From: Bacteroidota bacterium
GTDB taxonomy: Bacteria; Bacteroidota; Ignavibacteria; Kryptoniales; JAKASW01
Reading direction: 5' to 3'
Assembly (NCBI GenBank): GCA_021825585.1
Contig: JAKAGT010000003.1
Location: 186,001 to 250,000, forward strand
Length of the DNA stretch: 64,000 nucleotides
In this document: one piece after another, positions 38,191 through 47,988 of the stretch
Numbering within the stretch: position 1 is the first letter of the stretch
Layout of the letters: the number at the start of each line of letters is the position of its first letter
The notes under the pieces: model-generated
The model's database searches: none
What the model was told of the DNA's origin: nothing
The model's input: the letters and a program-made list of their open reading frames with translations, nothing else
Translations under genes and position numbers: made by a program

Positions 38191-39915
38191 ATGAAAAACG
38201 TGGTTACCGCAGCATTAGTAACCGCAGCGGTAGTACTGTTCGGCTTGACCAGCAATGTGCTGGCAGCAGGGTCGAACACACTCCTGGTCTACGCGAGCGA
38301 TGCACGAAGCCTGGACCAGATCATCAACAGTGATACTACAAACGCTGGATTGCCGGCTCACAGTGTGTATGAGCTGGTTTCGTTGGACACTACATATTTA
38401 TATCTGGATCCGATAGTTGTCAAGACAAACATGACAATCATTGGCGTGCCCGGGAGTGACGGCAGGCCGCCCTGCGTTCAACCGGGACTTCGAAGCGATG
38501 GTTCGCTGCCAGCTGAAATGTGTCTCGTGAGCGGAAACCAGGCCAGGGTGACGCTCAAGAATCTCTACATCTTTGGTTTGTCCGTTACCAATACATACAA
38601 CGGAGGTCCTGTGATGCTGGTGGCCGCGGACTCTGCAAAAGTCTATATGGATAGCGTCGTCACTGATGAGACGCACTCGGACATAATAGATTATTCGGGA
38701 AATTATGATGACTATTTCATCACACACTGCAAGTTCCGAAATGGTGTTTGGCCGAACAACTGGTTTTCTACGATGGTGATTAACACCGTCTACCCGACTT
38801 CAAATCCGGCTGACTCGGTGGTAATGGATGACAACACGTTGTTCTGTCTGAACTCCGATGCGATGTACCTCGGCGTCAACGGTCCTACGAATTATGTCGA
38901 GTTCGACCATAACACTTTCGTTTACAATTTCCAGTTCACATTTCAGTTCAGCTACACTGTCTGGCATCTGCAAATAGAGAACAATCTCTTCTATTGCGTG
39001 TATGCGGGCGGTGTGAAGTATAATCAATATCATTTCTTCTACTACCAGCCAGGTTTTCACCCGGTCTCAGCAATAGAGCTGGACACGATGCGTTTTGCAT
39101 CCCAGTGGGATTCAGCTTATGCGAACAACCCCTGGCTGGCTGAGTCGAAACAGACGGCAATTGTCGAAAACAACGACTTCTTCGAGCCGCAGAAACTCAC
39201 CGATTTCTGGACCGCCTGGAACGACACTGCCACAATCAAGAGTGATTCTCTCATTACCTGCGAATGGATGAATCCCGAGACACAAAACATGTTTAACGAC
39301 AAGACGCACTGGCCCGGTTATAGTCAGTCAAATAACCTTGTCGGAGTTGATCCTGGCTTCGGCCCTTCGATAGCAGGTGTGCTTGATGGATCAGGCCCCA
39401 ATACGGGTGTCGGATTACTTCAGTATATCAGGGAAGTCAGGACCGGAAAGGAAACGACAGACGAATGGGGTTATGACAAGCAGCAAGTGTCGGGCAACAA
39501 TTGGATCCCTCAGTGGCCGCTTCCTGAAGCTGCCGACATGCAGTATACTAACGCCACTGTAAAGAACAACAGCAACGACGGACTCCCGCTAGGCGACCCA
39601 TCATGGTTTGGCATAAGCACGGCCGTTAAGCAGCCGACCCGGTCGGTTCCGACCAGCTTCAGCTTGAGCGACAATTATCCGAATCCGTTCAATCCCTCCA
39701 CCGTTATCAAGGTCGGCTTGAATCGGGGTGGCGTAATGAGCCTCAGAGTATACAATGTCCTCGGACAACTTGTGAAGATTGTGGACCAGGGTTACAAACC
39801 CGCGGGTCAGTATTCATACGATGTTAACATGGACAATTTTGCAAGCGGAGTCTACTTCTATACTCTGCAGCAAGGCCCTAATGTGATCACGAAGAAAATG
39901 CTTCTCCTTAAATAA
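38191..39915 (+). CDS. secreted right-handed beta-helix-like protein with T9SS sorting domain (copy 1)
   Basis: 574 aa, AAAGGAG upstream of ATG, signal peptide to about 25. The body shows pectate-lyase-like parallel beta-helix features (MTIIGVPG, VTLKNLYIFG, VVMDDNTLFCLNSDAMYL, VEFDHNTFVYNF, IENNLFYCVYAGG). The sorting domain runs from about 492. It follows the TonB receptor by 74 nt, and the same pairing recurs at 51043, so the two probably work together, perhaps as a surface glycan-binding partner in place of SusD. Lyase activity is possible, but no catalytic residues are clear. Confidence 0.82.
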   Translation: MKNVVTAALVTAAVVLFGLTSNVLAAGSNTLLVYASDARSLDQIINSDTTNAGLPAHSVYELVSLDTTYLYLDPIVVKTNMTIIGVPGSDGRPPCVQPGLRSDGSLPAEMCLVSGNQARVTLKNLYIFGLSVTNTYNGGPVMLVAADSAKVYMDSVVTDETHSDIIDYSGNYDDYFITHCKFRNGVWPNNWFSTMVINTVYPTSNPADSVVMDDNTLFCLNSDAMYLGVNGPTNYVEFDHNTFVYNFQFTFQFSYTVWHLQIENNLFYCVYAGGVKYNQYHFFYYQPGFHPVSAIELDTMRFASQWDSAYANNPWLAESKQTAIVENNDFFEPQKLTDFWTAWNDTATIKSDSLITCEWMNPETQNMFNDKTHWPGYSQSNNLVGVDPGFGPSIAGVLDGSGPNTGVGLLQYIREVRTGKETTDEWGYDKQQVSGNNWIPQWPLPEAADMQYTNATVKNNSNDGLPLGDPSWFGISTAVKQPTRSVPTSFSLSDNYPNPFNPSTVIKVGLNRGGVMSLRVYNVLGQLVKIVDQGYKPAGQYSYDVNMDNFASGVYFYTLQQGPNVITKKMLLLK

Positions 39916-39937
39916 CGACTCCCTCCTTAAGGTTGCT

Positions 39938-39969
39938 GGGACTGCTTACTCGCAAGAGTGAGCAGTCCC
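39938..39969 (+). terminator. hairpin after beta-helix gene copy 1
   Basis: GGGACTGCTTACTC (39938-39951), GCAA tetraloop, GAGTGAGCAGTCCC (39956-39969): 14-bp stem with one mismatch. No T-tract follows. Confidence 0.6.
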
Positions 39970-40005
39970 GGCCGTGTTCCAAATTCAGAACTAATGAGGG
40001 CGTCA

Positions 40006-40410
40006 ATGAAGAAGACCTCTTTCATCTTGTCCTTTGTGGTTGGGGTCATATCACTACTGTCTATCGTCACTCAAGCACAACCGGTTCAGAAGTTTGCGCA
40101 CCTGGGCGATTTCAGGCTCGAAAGTGGAAAAAAACAATATGACTGGGCAAGTCAGCTTCGGGCGATGATAGCTCAGAATATCTCCAAGACCTTCAATGAC
40201 GATATGGAGAAAGCTGCCGGAGCAGTGAAAGCAAAAGTCCTGATCATCGTTTCGAAGCAGGATCATATGGTTAACCCACATCCGGCATTGGATTTTTCAA
40301 AATTGATAAAAGCCAGGATCCTTGAATTGAACAGCGATTGCGGACACCTCGGGACAGATTGTGAAATTGGAAAAGTAGACGAATCAGTCAATAAGTTCCT
40401 CAGCGAATAA
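40006..40410 (+). pseudogene. internally deleted MetX-like alpha/beta hydrolase
   Basis: 134 aa open frame where full homologues are about 350 aa. It keeps a signal peptide (MKKTSFILSFVVGVISLL) and the typical first strand QPVQKFAHLGDFRLESG. It then jumps at about residue 43 to the C-terminal third of a homoserine-acetyltransferase-like hydrolase: DWASQLRAMIAQNISK, VLIIVSKQDHMVNP (acid strand), LNSDCGHLGTDCE (catalytic His). The nucleophile elbow is absent, so it cannot be catalytic. It is an in-frame deletion remnant, like others nearby. Confidence 0.78.
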
Positions 40411-40440
40411 TTATCTTGTTACACTCGGAGGTAGATGTAG

Positions 40441-41544
40441 ATGATGAACGTCCATTCAGAAAACAAATTGCACGCCGCATTGTTGATCGCTCTACTCATG
40501 GTTTTTGTCCAGGGCCAGGGGCTGGCCCGACAAAGGATCGTGGGATACTATGCCGCCTACAAGTCGACGATTCCGTATGACAGCGTAGAATACTCTAATC
40601 TTACCGACATTATTGTCTCATCTGTGTATCTTGACACTGATGGCTCACTACAATACAAAGACCCGAGGATTCCTTTCCCTCAGCTTGTCGATTCGGCCCA
40701 TAAGGCGGGTGTGAAAGTGCTGATTTCAATCGGAGGGGGAAATGCAACGGTAAACGCCTGTTTCCCAATAGTGACCGCGGATTCTGCCACCCGAAGAATT
40801 ATCATACACAGCATCGTGACATTTCTCGATACAAACGACTATGATGGTGTCGACATAGACTGGGAAACTCCTGCTAATGCACAACAGGGTGATGACTTAG
40901 CATCACTGGTGCGGGAAATGCGGGCAAAGTTTAATCAGGTCGATCCTTCGTGGCTGATTACAATGGCAATCCCAGGGTGGCACATCGGAGCAGCTTTCGA
41001 CTACACAGACATGGACAGTTATGTCGACTGGTATAACGTGATGTGTTATGATTATATGGCATCGTGGTGTTATTACGCCGGTCATGACTCCCCACTGTAT
41101 GAATCTCCGAACGATCCGAACGGAGCAGGCTCTGATTCAGCCACGATCCATTACCTTATTTTGAGAGGGATACCAAGGAGTAAACTGGTCCTCGGAGTGC
41201 CATTTTATGGTGATGTGTTCAGAGCCCGAGGTCTGTATAAACCGGGCACTTTCGTTGGGAGCACCTCTTATTCCGAAAATATGAATTACATCGCTTCAGG
41301 ATGGCACTACAACTGGGACAGTGTTTCCGAGGTTCCCTACCTGATTAGTCCCGACTCCACTCGATTCATATCATTCGAGGACACGAATTCGATAAAATTG
41401 AAGACTGAGTTCGCCATCAGGGAAGGGCTCGGCGGAATAATGATATGGGAGCTAAGCAAAGATATGTATGATGGACATCAGCCGTTGCTTGAAGAGATTG
41501 CAAACACGATGAGACGCCTGCGGCAGTTGGAAGGCAAAAAATAG
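40441..41544 (+). CDS. secreted GH18 chitinase-like glycosidase
   Basis: 367 aa, signal peptide to about residue 30, CGGAGGTAG upstream. GH18 TIM barrel: IVGYYAAY (strand 1), VLISIGGG (strand 3), YDGVDIDWETP (strand 4) with the full D-x-x-D-x-D-x-E catalytic motif near residues 136-143, VMCYDYMASW (strand 6, the Met-Tyr-Asp position) and GIMIWELSKD (strand 8, substrate Trp). Family members cut beta-1,4-linked GlcNAc polymers or related glycans. All key residues are present. No sorting domain. It precedes a secreted DUF4855 gene by 48 nt. Confidence 0.92.
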   Translation: MMNVHSENKLHAALLIALLMVFVQGQGLARQRIVGYYAAYKSTIPYDSVEYSNLTDIIVSSVYLDTDGSLQYKDPRIPFPQLVDSAHKAGVKVLISIGGGNATVNACFPIVTADSATRRIIIHSIVTFLDTNDYDGVDIDWETPANAQQGDDLASLVREMRAKFNQVDPSWLITMAIPGWHIGAAFDYTDMDSYVDWYNVMCYDYMASWCYYAGHDSPLYESPNDPNGAGSDSATIHYLILRGIPRSKLVLGVPFYGDVFRARGLYKPGTFVGSTSYSENMNYIASGWHYNWDSVSEVPYLISPDSTRFISFEDTNSIKLKTEFAIREGLGGIMIWELSKDMYDGHQPLLEEIANTMRRLRQLEGKK

Positions 41545-41592
41545 CAGTCGTCTCGGGCGTTACGATACCAAACCTGATAAAAGGATTACGAT

Positions 41593-43575
41593 ATGAAAAG
41601 TCTTCAGTCCCCGAAAAGTGTCCGTTTACTTATAGTCCTGATGCTCGGCCTTGTGTGTGATGTATACGCGTGGACACCTGCACCCGCGCCCCCATCCGGT
41701 ATGACGAACCTTTCGAAGGGAAAGCCCTATACCATAAGCCAGCTTGTGTCCACTCAGTATACATACGCTTCGAGTGAATCTTCGTATTACCTGAAAGGCG
41801 CTCTGACAGACGGATACATAGGCTCGTCGGGTACATTTGCTGACGGACAATGGCAGGGGTATCTCCACGGCGGGGCGAGGACAGTGATTATTGACATGGG
41901 CCAAGTGAACACCGTGGAACAAATACAGGAGAAGTTCATCCATGACCCATCAGCCGGTATATGGTTCCCAAGGCATGTCACGTACGCTCTGTCCTTGAAC
42001 GACACGGATTGGGCTAATGTTGGAACAGTAAACTCATCAATTCCTCTGACTACAACTTCGGTTGAAGTACAGTCCTATGCAGTTTCCGGATTCAATTATG
42101 AGGCGAGATATGTCAAGATGACGTTTCCCGTTGACGTGTGGGTCTTTGCAGATGAGTTCCAGGTGTTTGGACAGCTGGGTGTGCTCGATAGTGCCACGAT
42201 ACCCCCCATCACTCCTCCAACAACCTATCCGAATGCGTATTGTCCTCCAGGTTCGCCGTCGGTTGGGGGGACAAAGAACATGGTGCTCATTTATAACGGA
42301 TATTACGCTTCTCAACCGTCGCTGGCAGACAATACAGTTGATGACTTAACACCTTACGTTGGCTATGAGAGCACGGCAGGCAAGATAACGGACTTCATGT
42401 TTGATGGCTTTCTGTTTCTTCCTTATGTCGCGGGTGCACCTTCGGGCGGAATTTACTACTGCGACACTGCCCATCCTACAGTCGAATCAGATTGGGTATA
42501 TTATCTCGACAACACCTTTGATCCTACATACAACCTCTCTGCTTTGAACGTTGCGGTGGGCAACGTCAAGAAAGCACTCAGTGACTCCTCCTACCAGGCG
42601 AAAGTCGAAATTGCAATCCCTTACCCGACTCCTACCGCCACAAATTTCGGCGTCATTGGAGGTGATTCGATAAACTTGACGTACCTCCCGGATAGGGAGA
42701 AGGTTATTAAATGGTACATCGATCAGGTGATAGCCAGATGGGATACGGCGGCCTATAGTAATCTCGATCTCGTTGGATTTTATTGGTACCAGGAGGGCGC
42801 GGAGTTTGAGGTCAACGACAGTGAAACGGAGATGCTGCAATATGCGGGCAACTATGTGAGAAGTCTTGGAAAGGTTCTTGACTGGATACCGTCATATCAG
42901 GCTTCCGGGTTTGCCGACTGGGACTCTCTCGGTTTTGATGCAGCCATAATGCAACCAAACTATGCGTTCAATAATTGGCCGGAAGGAGAGCTTGGCGAGG
43001 CAGCAGATGCGATTAAGAAACTCGGTATGGGCATCGAGATCGAAATACACTGGGACGCACTCTCCAGCTCGCAGTACAGGGACAAGTATTATGCTTACCT
43101 GAATTATGGTGCAACGAAAGGCTACATGACCGGCGCAGTCCATATGTATTATCAGAACGGAGGTCCCGGCACTTTCTATGACTGTGCTGTAAGCTCAGAT
43201 CCTGCACTTAGAAATATCTACGATCAGACTTACGATTTTATAAAAGGGACTTATATACCGACAAGTGTTGAGGGAGAGGGGGCACTCCCCAGGGGGTTTC
43301 GGCTGTTTCAGAATTATCCGAATCCGTTTAACCCGACTACAAAAATTCAATACTCCTTATCGACACCAGGCATGGTATCATTGAAGATTTACGATACACT
43401 GGGCCAGCGCGTTAAAGAACTGACAAACCAATACGAAACACCGGGTAGCTATGTCGTTAACTTCAATGCTTCAAATCTTGCCAGCGGTGTTTACTTCTAC
43501 CGCTTGTCAGTCACTGTCGGTTCGAAACAGGGGAGCAATTACTCCATCACCAGGAAGATGATGTTTCTCAAATAA
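41593..43575 (+). CDS. secreted DUF4855 protein with F5/8C-like N-terminal domain and T9SS sorting domain (copy A)
   Basis: 660 aa, signal peptide to about residue 26. Residues about 35-195 form a discoidin/F5-8C-like carbohydrate-binding module (NLSKGKPYT, ALTDGY, VIIDMGQVNTVEQIQE, RYVKMTF, ADEFQVFG). Residues about 225-555 are DUF4855: MVLIYNGYY, DFMFDGFLF, VEIAIPYP, LVGFYWYQE (E401), MQPNYAF, MGIEIEIHW (E482, E484), YYQNGGPGTFYDCA. The repeated strands and paired glutamates look like a TIM-barrel hydrolase. The sorting domain runs from about 570. It is homologous to the N-terminal half of the kinase fusion at 22438. Confidence 0.9.
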   Translation: MKSLQSPKSVRLLIVLMLGLVCDVYAWTPAPAPPSGMTNLSKGKPYTISQLVSTQYTYASSESSYYLKGALTDGYIGSSGTFADGQWQGYLHGGARTVIIDMGQVNTVEQIQEKFIHDPSAGIWFPRHVTYALSLNDTDWANVGTVNSSIPLTTTSVEVQSYAVSGFNYEARYVKMTFPVDVWVFADEFQVFGQLGVLDSATIPPITPPTTYPNAYCPPGSPSVGGTKNMVLIYNGYYASQPSLADNTVDDLTPYVGYESTAGKITDFMFDGFLFLPYVAGAPSGGIYYCDTAHPTVESDWVYYLDNTFDPTYNLSALNVAVGNVKKALSDSSYQAKVEIAIPYPTPTATNFGVIGGDSINLTYLPDREKVIKWYIDQVIARWDTAAYSNLDLVGFYWYQEGAEFEVNDSETEMLQYAGNYVRSLGKVLDWIPSYQASGFADWDSLGFDAAIMQPNYAFNNWPEGELGEAADAIKKLGMGIEIEIHWDALSSSQYRDKYYAYLNYGATKGYMTGAVHMYYQNGGPGTFYDCAVSSDPALRNIYDQTYDFIKGTYIPTSVEGEGALPRGFRLFQNYPNPFNPTTKIQYSLSTPGMVSLKIYDTLGQRVKELTNQYETPGSYVVNFNASNLASGVYFYRLSVTVGSKQGSNYSITRKMMFLK

Positions 43576-43616
43576 GGGTGTAAGGTCAATGTTGAACTTG
43601 GTTCCCGGCAAATTCC

Positions 43617-44411
43617 ATGAGACGGATGAAGGCGGTCCGGGGAGGTTGTCAGAGATTAGAGATAATCGTCAATGAACATCTTTGCAGGATTACTTTGGTC
43701 AGAATAGCTATTACAAGGATTAAGTTCCTATTGCCTTTGATTTCATTCTTCATGTCAACAGGTACAGTGGCATTGGCTGGGGTATCGTCAGGCGGTAGGA
43801 CCATCATTCTAAGAAACAATTGGATAATCCAATCGTCCGAAGCCGTGAGAAAGGGAGGTAAGGTCATATCGGCAAACAATTTCAGGCCCCGTGGTTGGTA
43901 CAGAGCAAGTGTGCCTTCGACCATACTGGGTTCCCTGGTTTCGGATGGGGTATTCGAGAACCCCTTTCAGGGATTGGACCTTGAAGGAATTCCGGACTCT
44001 CTATTCGTTGAGCCATGGCGGTACAGGACAACGTTCGAGTTGCCCGCGGAGGCGAAAAACGCCAGTCACGTCACTTTGAAGTTCCTCGGCGTCAACTATA
44101 AAGCCGAGGTCTGGCTCAACGGCAGGCTCATCGCAAGCAGCGATTCTGTCCTCGGCGGGTTCCGCATGGCCTATATGTCAGTGAAAAGCCGGCCCCAAAA
44201 TCATCTTCTTCGGGATCCTGATCTCACGAAGGGCGTCATAAGCAAATCCGGTGAATTCACGGTTCTTCCGACCTTTTGGGACGATAATTATATTTCATTT
44301 CTGCCCAGAGGGATAAGGAGCATCACGGGACACTTTGATGCCCAGGACCTAAAAGGCGGATCTCCGCAGTTCGAAGTGTCCGGATGGAATGTCGAGAAGA
44401 GGAAATATTGA
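43617..44411 (+). pseudogene. GH2 gene remnant with central catalytic region deleted
   Basis: The frame keeps the N-terminal GH2 sugar-binding domain (RGWYRASVPSTILGSLVSDGV, PWRYRTTFELP, VNYKAEVWLNGRLIASS). Near 44180 it passes directly into the last approximately 60 residues of a GH2 protein (SVK, then VLPTFWDDNYISFLPRG, which matches VLPTFWSDNFIWLFPGE of the intact gene at 32351). About 690 residues, including the Ig-like domain and the whole TIM barrel, are missing. No convincing start or ribosome site was found; the beginning of the frame is arbitrary. Confidence 0.88.
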
Positions 44412-44442
44412 ATAAACAACGGGGTAAGGTTATCCTATTGTA

Positions 44443-44993
44443 ATGAGACTCTTGCGGAGAACATTCGGAGCTAATATTATGAAATGGGTGTGCATTGCGG
44501 TAGTGTCTATTGCTCCTGAAGTGGTTGCCGAAGCTGGAGGCTCTGCACCGGTTCCTCCTCCAGGGATGGTCGACCTCTCACGAGGCAAGTCGTACGTTGT
44601 CACTCAATCATTTCCCACGGAATATTCTTTCGCGCCTCTCGAAGCAAAGTTCTATGTGAAGGGATCTCTTACTGAAGTTGGCTGCGGCAGGAGCTTGGCG
44701 AAGCCGCCGGTATTTGTAAGAAGCTCGGCATGGGAATCGAGATTGAAATTCACTGGAATGCACTCACCGATTCAGCTTTGAGATCCAAGTACTATGCATA
44801 TCTGGAGGACGGTGTGACCAAAGGGTATATGGCAGGTGCTGCACATTCATACTGGCAAAATTCGGGTCCCGGCACTTTTTACCAAAGCTGCATGAGCAGA
44901 GATCCGGCCATCCGCGAAATCTATGAGCGCACTTACGCGTTTATCAAGGGAACATATAATCTTACAGCAAGGAGATCCTATCGTGAAAAGTAA
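44443..44993 (+). pseudogene. DUF4855 gene remnant with central deletion and frameshift
   Basis: The first frame (44443-44781) has a signal peptide and the start of the F5/8C-like domain (MVDLSRGKSYVVTQSFPTEY, EAKFYVKGSLT). At about 44670-44690 the sequence jumps to the C-terminal part of DUF4855 in another frame (QELGEAAGICKKLGMGIEIE, then YYAYLEDGVTKGYMAGAAHS and FIKGTYN). About 400 residues are lost compared with 61014. The end overlaps the Shine-Dalgarno and start of the next gene. Confidence 0.87.
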
Positions 44994-47355
44994 ATCTGGC
45001 GTCATTCTACTAACGAGTATTCTATGTGCGATCTTTCTTCATGGCGGGGTTGTCAACGGACAGATGGTGAACCCGTCGATGGACAACCCCAACGAGCCGT
45101 TTTCATACTTCAGTAAGCCGACCGATGTAATTGGAGTGATGGACGGCAAGTGGGGGACGGAAGTAACACCACAGGGGTACTTGTATACGGGATATGACGA
45201 ACTGATGTTTTTCACAGGCAACCCGCCATGTCCGATCAATCAAAGAGTGAAAACACTTCTGGATGGTTATCTTCCTGTGATATCGTACCACTTTGATAGA
45301 GAAGGTGTGGAATACACGATCACAGCCTTTGCCGCAACCCTGGACGGCAATCCTGAGAGTCCGTTAATGAATTTCATTCGCGTAAAGGTGAAGGACATTG
45401 CGAAAGAACCGCGGGCGGCCTTTTTCGGAGTTGGGGTCAGATACCAGGGATATTCCAACGGAGATGATGGGGTAACCGATCACTGCTTCGTCCGCCCCGC
45501 GAAAGGAGAATACCTTGGCGACTACGAACAGGCGGGGGTGAAGTTCAACCCAGGTTGGGAATATGGTTTTTCAGGTGACACCTTCCTGCGCTCGGACAGC
45601 GTGATGTACATGTTTCCCGGCAATCCTTCTCCGGAACGGATGATGACCCTGGCAACCCTGTACAACTATGCTCAGAATCTGAAGCCGCGAGTCATGCATG
45701 TACTCCCGACGACTCCCGTCGGAATTGTGAACTACCTCTTGCGTCTGAAACCCGGCGAGGAGCGTACTCTCGATTTCAAGATGCCTTACACACCTATACC
45801 TGCCGGCGATCCTCTTGTCGGTCGTCTCCGTGATGCGAAATTTGACGACTATCTCACCAGGTCCGTGAATTTCTGGCAGAACATTTTTTCACAGGGACTC
45901 GACATAAGTGTTCCCGAGTCAAAGGTGGTGAATACCTTCAAGACAAGCCTTGTTTACGACCTCATCGCCCGCAATAAGGAAGACGGCTATTACATTCAGA
46001 AAGTAAACGATTTTCAATACCATGCCTTCTGGCTGCGCGACGCATCATTCATAACAAGGATGTATGTCCTATCAGGTTACTTCAAGATTGCTCACCAGTG
46101 TCTCGACTTCTTCCCCCGGTGGCAGAAGCCGGACGGGAATTTTGTATCGCAGGGAGGACAGTACGACGGATGGGGACAGACTATGTGGGTTTACGGACAG
46201 TACTACAGATTTACCCACGACAAAAAGTTTGCTGAAGCAGTGTTCCCGGCGATGCTGAAGGCGTTCGATTGGCTGGTCAAGGCTCGCGCATCCGACCCGC
46301 TTCATATTATGCCGGAGACTTCTCCTGGGGACAACGAAAACATCAGGGGGCATATAACCGGACACAACTTCTGGGCCCTCGACGGTCTCAGGAACATGAT
46401 TGCAATTGCCGAGGGATTGGGCAAAACCGGCGATGCGGAGAAGTTCCAGCGGGAGTATGATGATTATTATGCGGTCCTCATGAATCGATTGAAGTTGGTG
46501 ACGGCAGGAACGGGGGGCTACATACCGCCGGGACTTGATGGGGCGAATCCTCCCGGACAGGACTGGGGAAACATGCTGACGCTCTATCCCGAGATGCTGT
46601 TTCGTCCGTTCGATCCGATGGTGACTGCGACGCTCGATTCCACACGGGCAAAATACAGGGAAGGGATCATGACGTATGGAGACGGCAAGTTCCTCCATGA
46701 TTATCTCACAATACGGAATACCCAGGATGAACTGGTTCGCAACGAACAGGAGACGGCTTTGAAGGAATTCTACGCATTGCTCCTCCATACCAGCTCCACC
46801 AACGCCGGATTCGAGTTCGCGATCCATCCGTGGGGGACGAGGGAATATGACGGCAATTTGGCGCCGCACGGATGGTATGCAGCCGAGATCCGCACACTCA
46901 TAAGAAACATGATGGTACGTGAGCAGCCAGAAGGGCCTGCGCTTCACTCCGGTCCGGACGATCTCCATCTTCTCTCCTGCATATCTCCCGACTGGGTGCG
47001 CGACGGGAAGGAGATATCGGTCAGGCGTGCACCGACATATTTCGGCGAGGTGAATTTCGTCCTGGCTTTCAAGAAAGGCGGCGCGACTCTGACACTGAGC
47101 AACCATTTCACGACCGATCCGAAGCATTTGGTTCTCCACCTGCCGTGGTTCATGGAAGTGAAATCGGTTATCGTTGATGGAAGAAAATTGGTCATCAGAG
47201 ACTCTGAGGTGGACTTGCCTCTCAATGCCAGGAAGGTTGGCATCGAGTGGTCGTGGAAAGCAGGCAGGCCGGAACTGAGTTTTGAAAATGCCGTCGGAGA
47301 CTACGAAAGAGAATATAGGGAGAAGTACGAGGAGTTCCTGAGAACTGGTAAGTAA
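44983..47355 (+). CDS. secreted (alpha/alpha)6-barrel glycosidase
   Basis: 790 aa from GTG 44983, with AAGGAG 8 nt upstream; signal peptide MKSKSGVILLTSILCAIFLHG. An N-terminal beta-sandwich (about 40-290) is followed by a six-hairpin barrel: FQYHAFWLRDASFITRMYVL (about 345-365), PDGNFVSQGGQYDGWGQTMW, MPETSPGDNENIRGHITGHN (about 440-460), and a C-terminal beta domain. The WLRDA and Glu-rich segments resemble GH15/GH63/GH78-clan enzymes, but I cannot fix the family. No sorting domain. It is the last gene before a 630-bp gap. Confidence 0.8.
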   Translation: MKSKSGVILLTSILCAIFLHGGVVNGQMVNPSMDNPNEPFSYFSKPTDVIGVMDGKWGTEVTPQGYLYTGYDELMFFTGNPPCPINQRVKTLLDGYLPVISYHFDREGVEYTITAFAATLDGNPESPLMNFIRVKVKDIAKEPRAAFFGVGVRYQGYSNGDDGVTDHCFVRPAKGEYLGDYEQAGVKFNPGWEYGFSGDTFLRSDSVMYMFPGNPSPERMMTLATLYNYAQNLKPRVMHVLPTTPVGIVNYLLRLKPGEERTLDFKMPYTPIPAGDPLVGRLRDAKFDDYLTRSVNFWQNIFSQGLDISVPESKVVNTFKTSLVYDLIARNKEDGYYIQKVNDFQYHAFWLRDASFITRMYVLSGYFKIAHQCLDFFPRWQKPDGNFVSQGGQYDGWGQTMWVYGQYYRFTHDKKFAEAVFPAMLKAFDWLVKARASDPLHIMPETSPGDNENIRGHITGHNFWALDGLRNMIAIAEGLGKTGDAEKFQREYDDYYAVLMNRLKLVTAGTGGYIPPGLDGANPPGQDWGNMLTLYPEMLFRPFDPMVTATLDSTRAKYREGIMTYGDGKFLHDYLTIRNTQDELVRNEQETALKEFYALLLHTSSTNAGFEFAIHPWGTREYDGNLAPHGWYAAEIRTLIRNMMVREQPEGPALHSGPDDLHLLSCISPDWVRDGKEISVRRAPTYFGEVNFVLAFKKGGATLTLSNHFTTDPKHLVLHLPWFMEVKSVIVDGRKLVIRDSEVDLPLNARKVGIEWSWKAGRPELSFENAVGDYEREYREKYEEFLRTGK

Positions 47356-47988
47356 TTCAACCACAAGAGACACGAGAGGTCGGGAGAACTGTCTCCCCAT
47401 TCTCCCTTTTTCTGAAAGAGGTGGGGAGATGGAGCGCGAGTCGGGACGTGATTTTTTTGCGTTTCGGCATTATCGTGTTTCGATTTCGTGCCCGATTGCC
47501 GAATGTGAGCGACGACCCGCGTCGAACATGCCAAGTAGGAAATTGAGCGCTCCAGCAGGTAATTGGAGCAGAGACGATCATCTGGCCAGCCTGCCGATTC
47601 CGATAGGATATCTTCACATGGAGTATTCCTTTATCGATCTCAAGCGTTGCTGGCCGTAACCGGACTCAGGATTTTTAAAATATTTTTAAAAGTGCTTGAC
47701 AATAAACAAAACCCCTATTAAACTACGTGTGATCAGATTGTGGAAATGTCGGAGGAAATTCCGCAACAGAGCGTGATGGTATTTGTCGAAACAATTAGAG
47801 GAGTGCCGGAGCACTATGAATTTAGAAGTTGGAGATAGCGATCGGGAATGACATTGCTTCCGCGTTCTGAGAAGCCCGCCTGAACCCACCCGTATCCTGC
47901 CAGCGTTCGTTCAGAGTGCCCCACCTGAAAAACAATACACCGGTCCGATTCAACACCTTCTCAGTATCAAACATCGAAGGAGAATTTG
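47356..47988. other. 633-bp intergenic region with hairpin and promoter
   Basis: TCTCCCCA (47393-47400) and TGGGGAGA (47422-47429) form a hairpin shortly after the glycosidase gene, a possible terminator or repeat. A strong promoter lies at 47696-47724. The 76-codon frame at 47429-47659 has no recognisable features. After the promoter is an untranslated leader of about 250 nt before the TonB receptor start at 47989, long enough for regulation, though I recognise no riboswitch. Confidence 0.55.
47696..47724 (+). promoter_or_regulatory. promoter TTGACA-17-TAAACT upstream of TonB receptor copy 2
   Basis: TTGACA at 47696-47701, 17-nt spacer, TAAACT at 47719-47724, preceded by an A/T-rich stretch (UP-like). 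It lacks the GGTTTGTT palindrome of the ROK-controlled promoters, so its control differs. Confidence 0.7.

Noticed and set aside
38191-39915. SusD-type lipoprotein downstream of the TonB receptor
   Set aside because: No lipobox and no TPR-like helical pattern; the sequence is beta-strand rich with a T9SS sorting domain, so it is not SusD.
46072-47400. 442-codon antisense open frame on the - strand
   Set aside because: It lies wholly inside the well-supported glycosidase gene, has no recognisable domain or ribosome site, and looks like a codon-bias shadow.
47429-47659. 76-codon open frame in the 47356-47988 gap
   Set aside because: No family resemblance, no good start signal, and it overlaps a hairpin; treated as non-coding.
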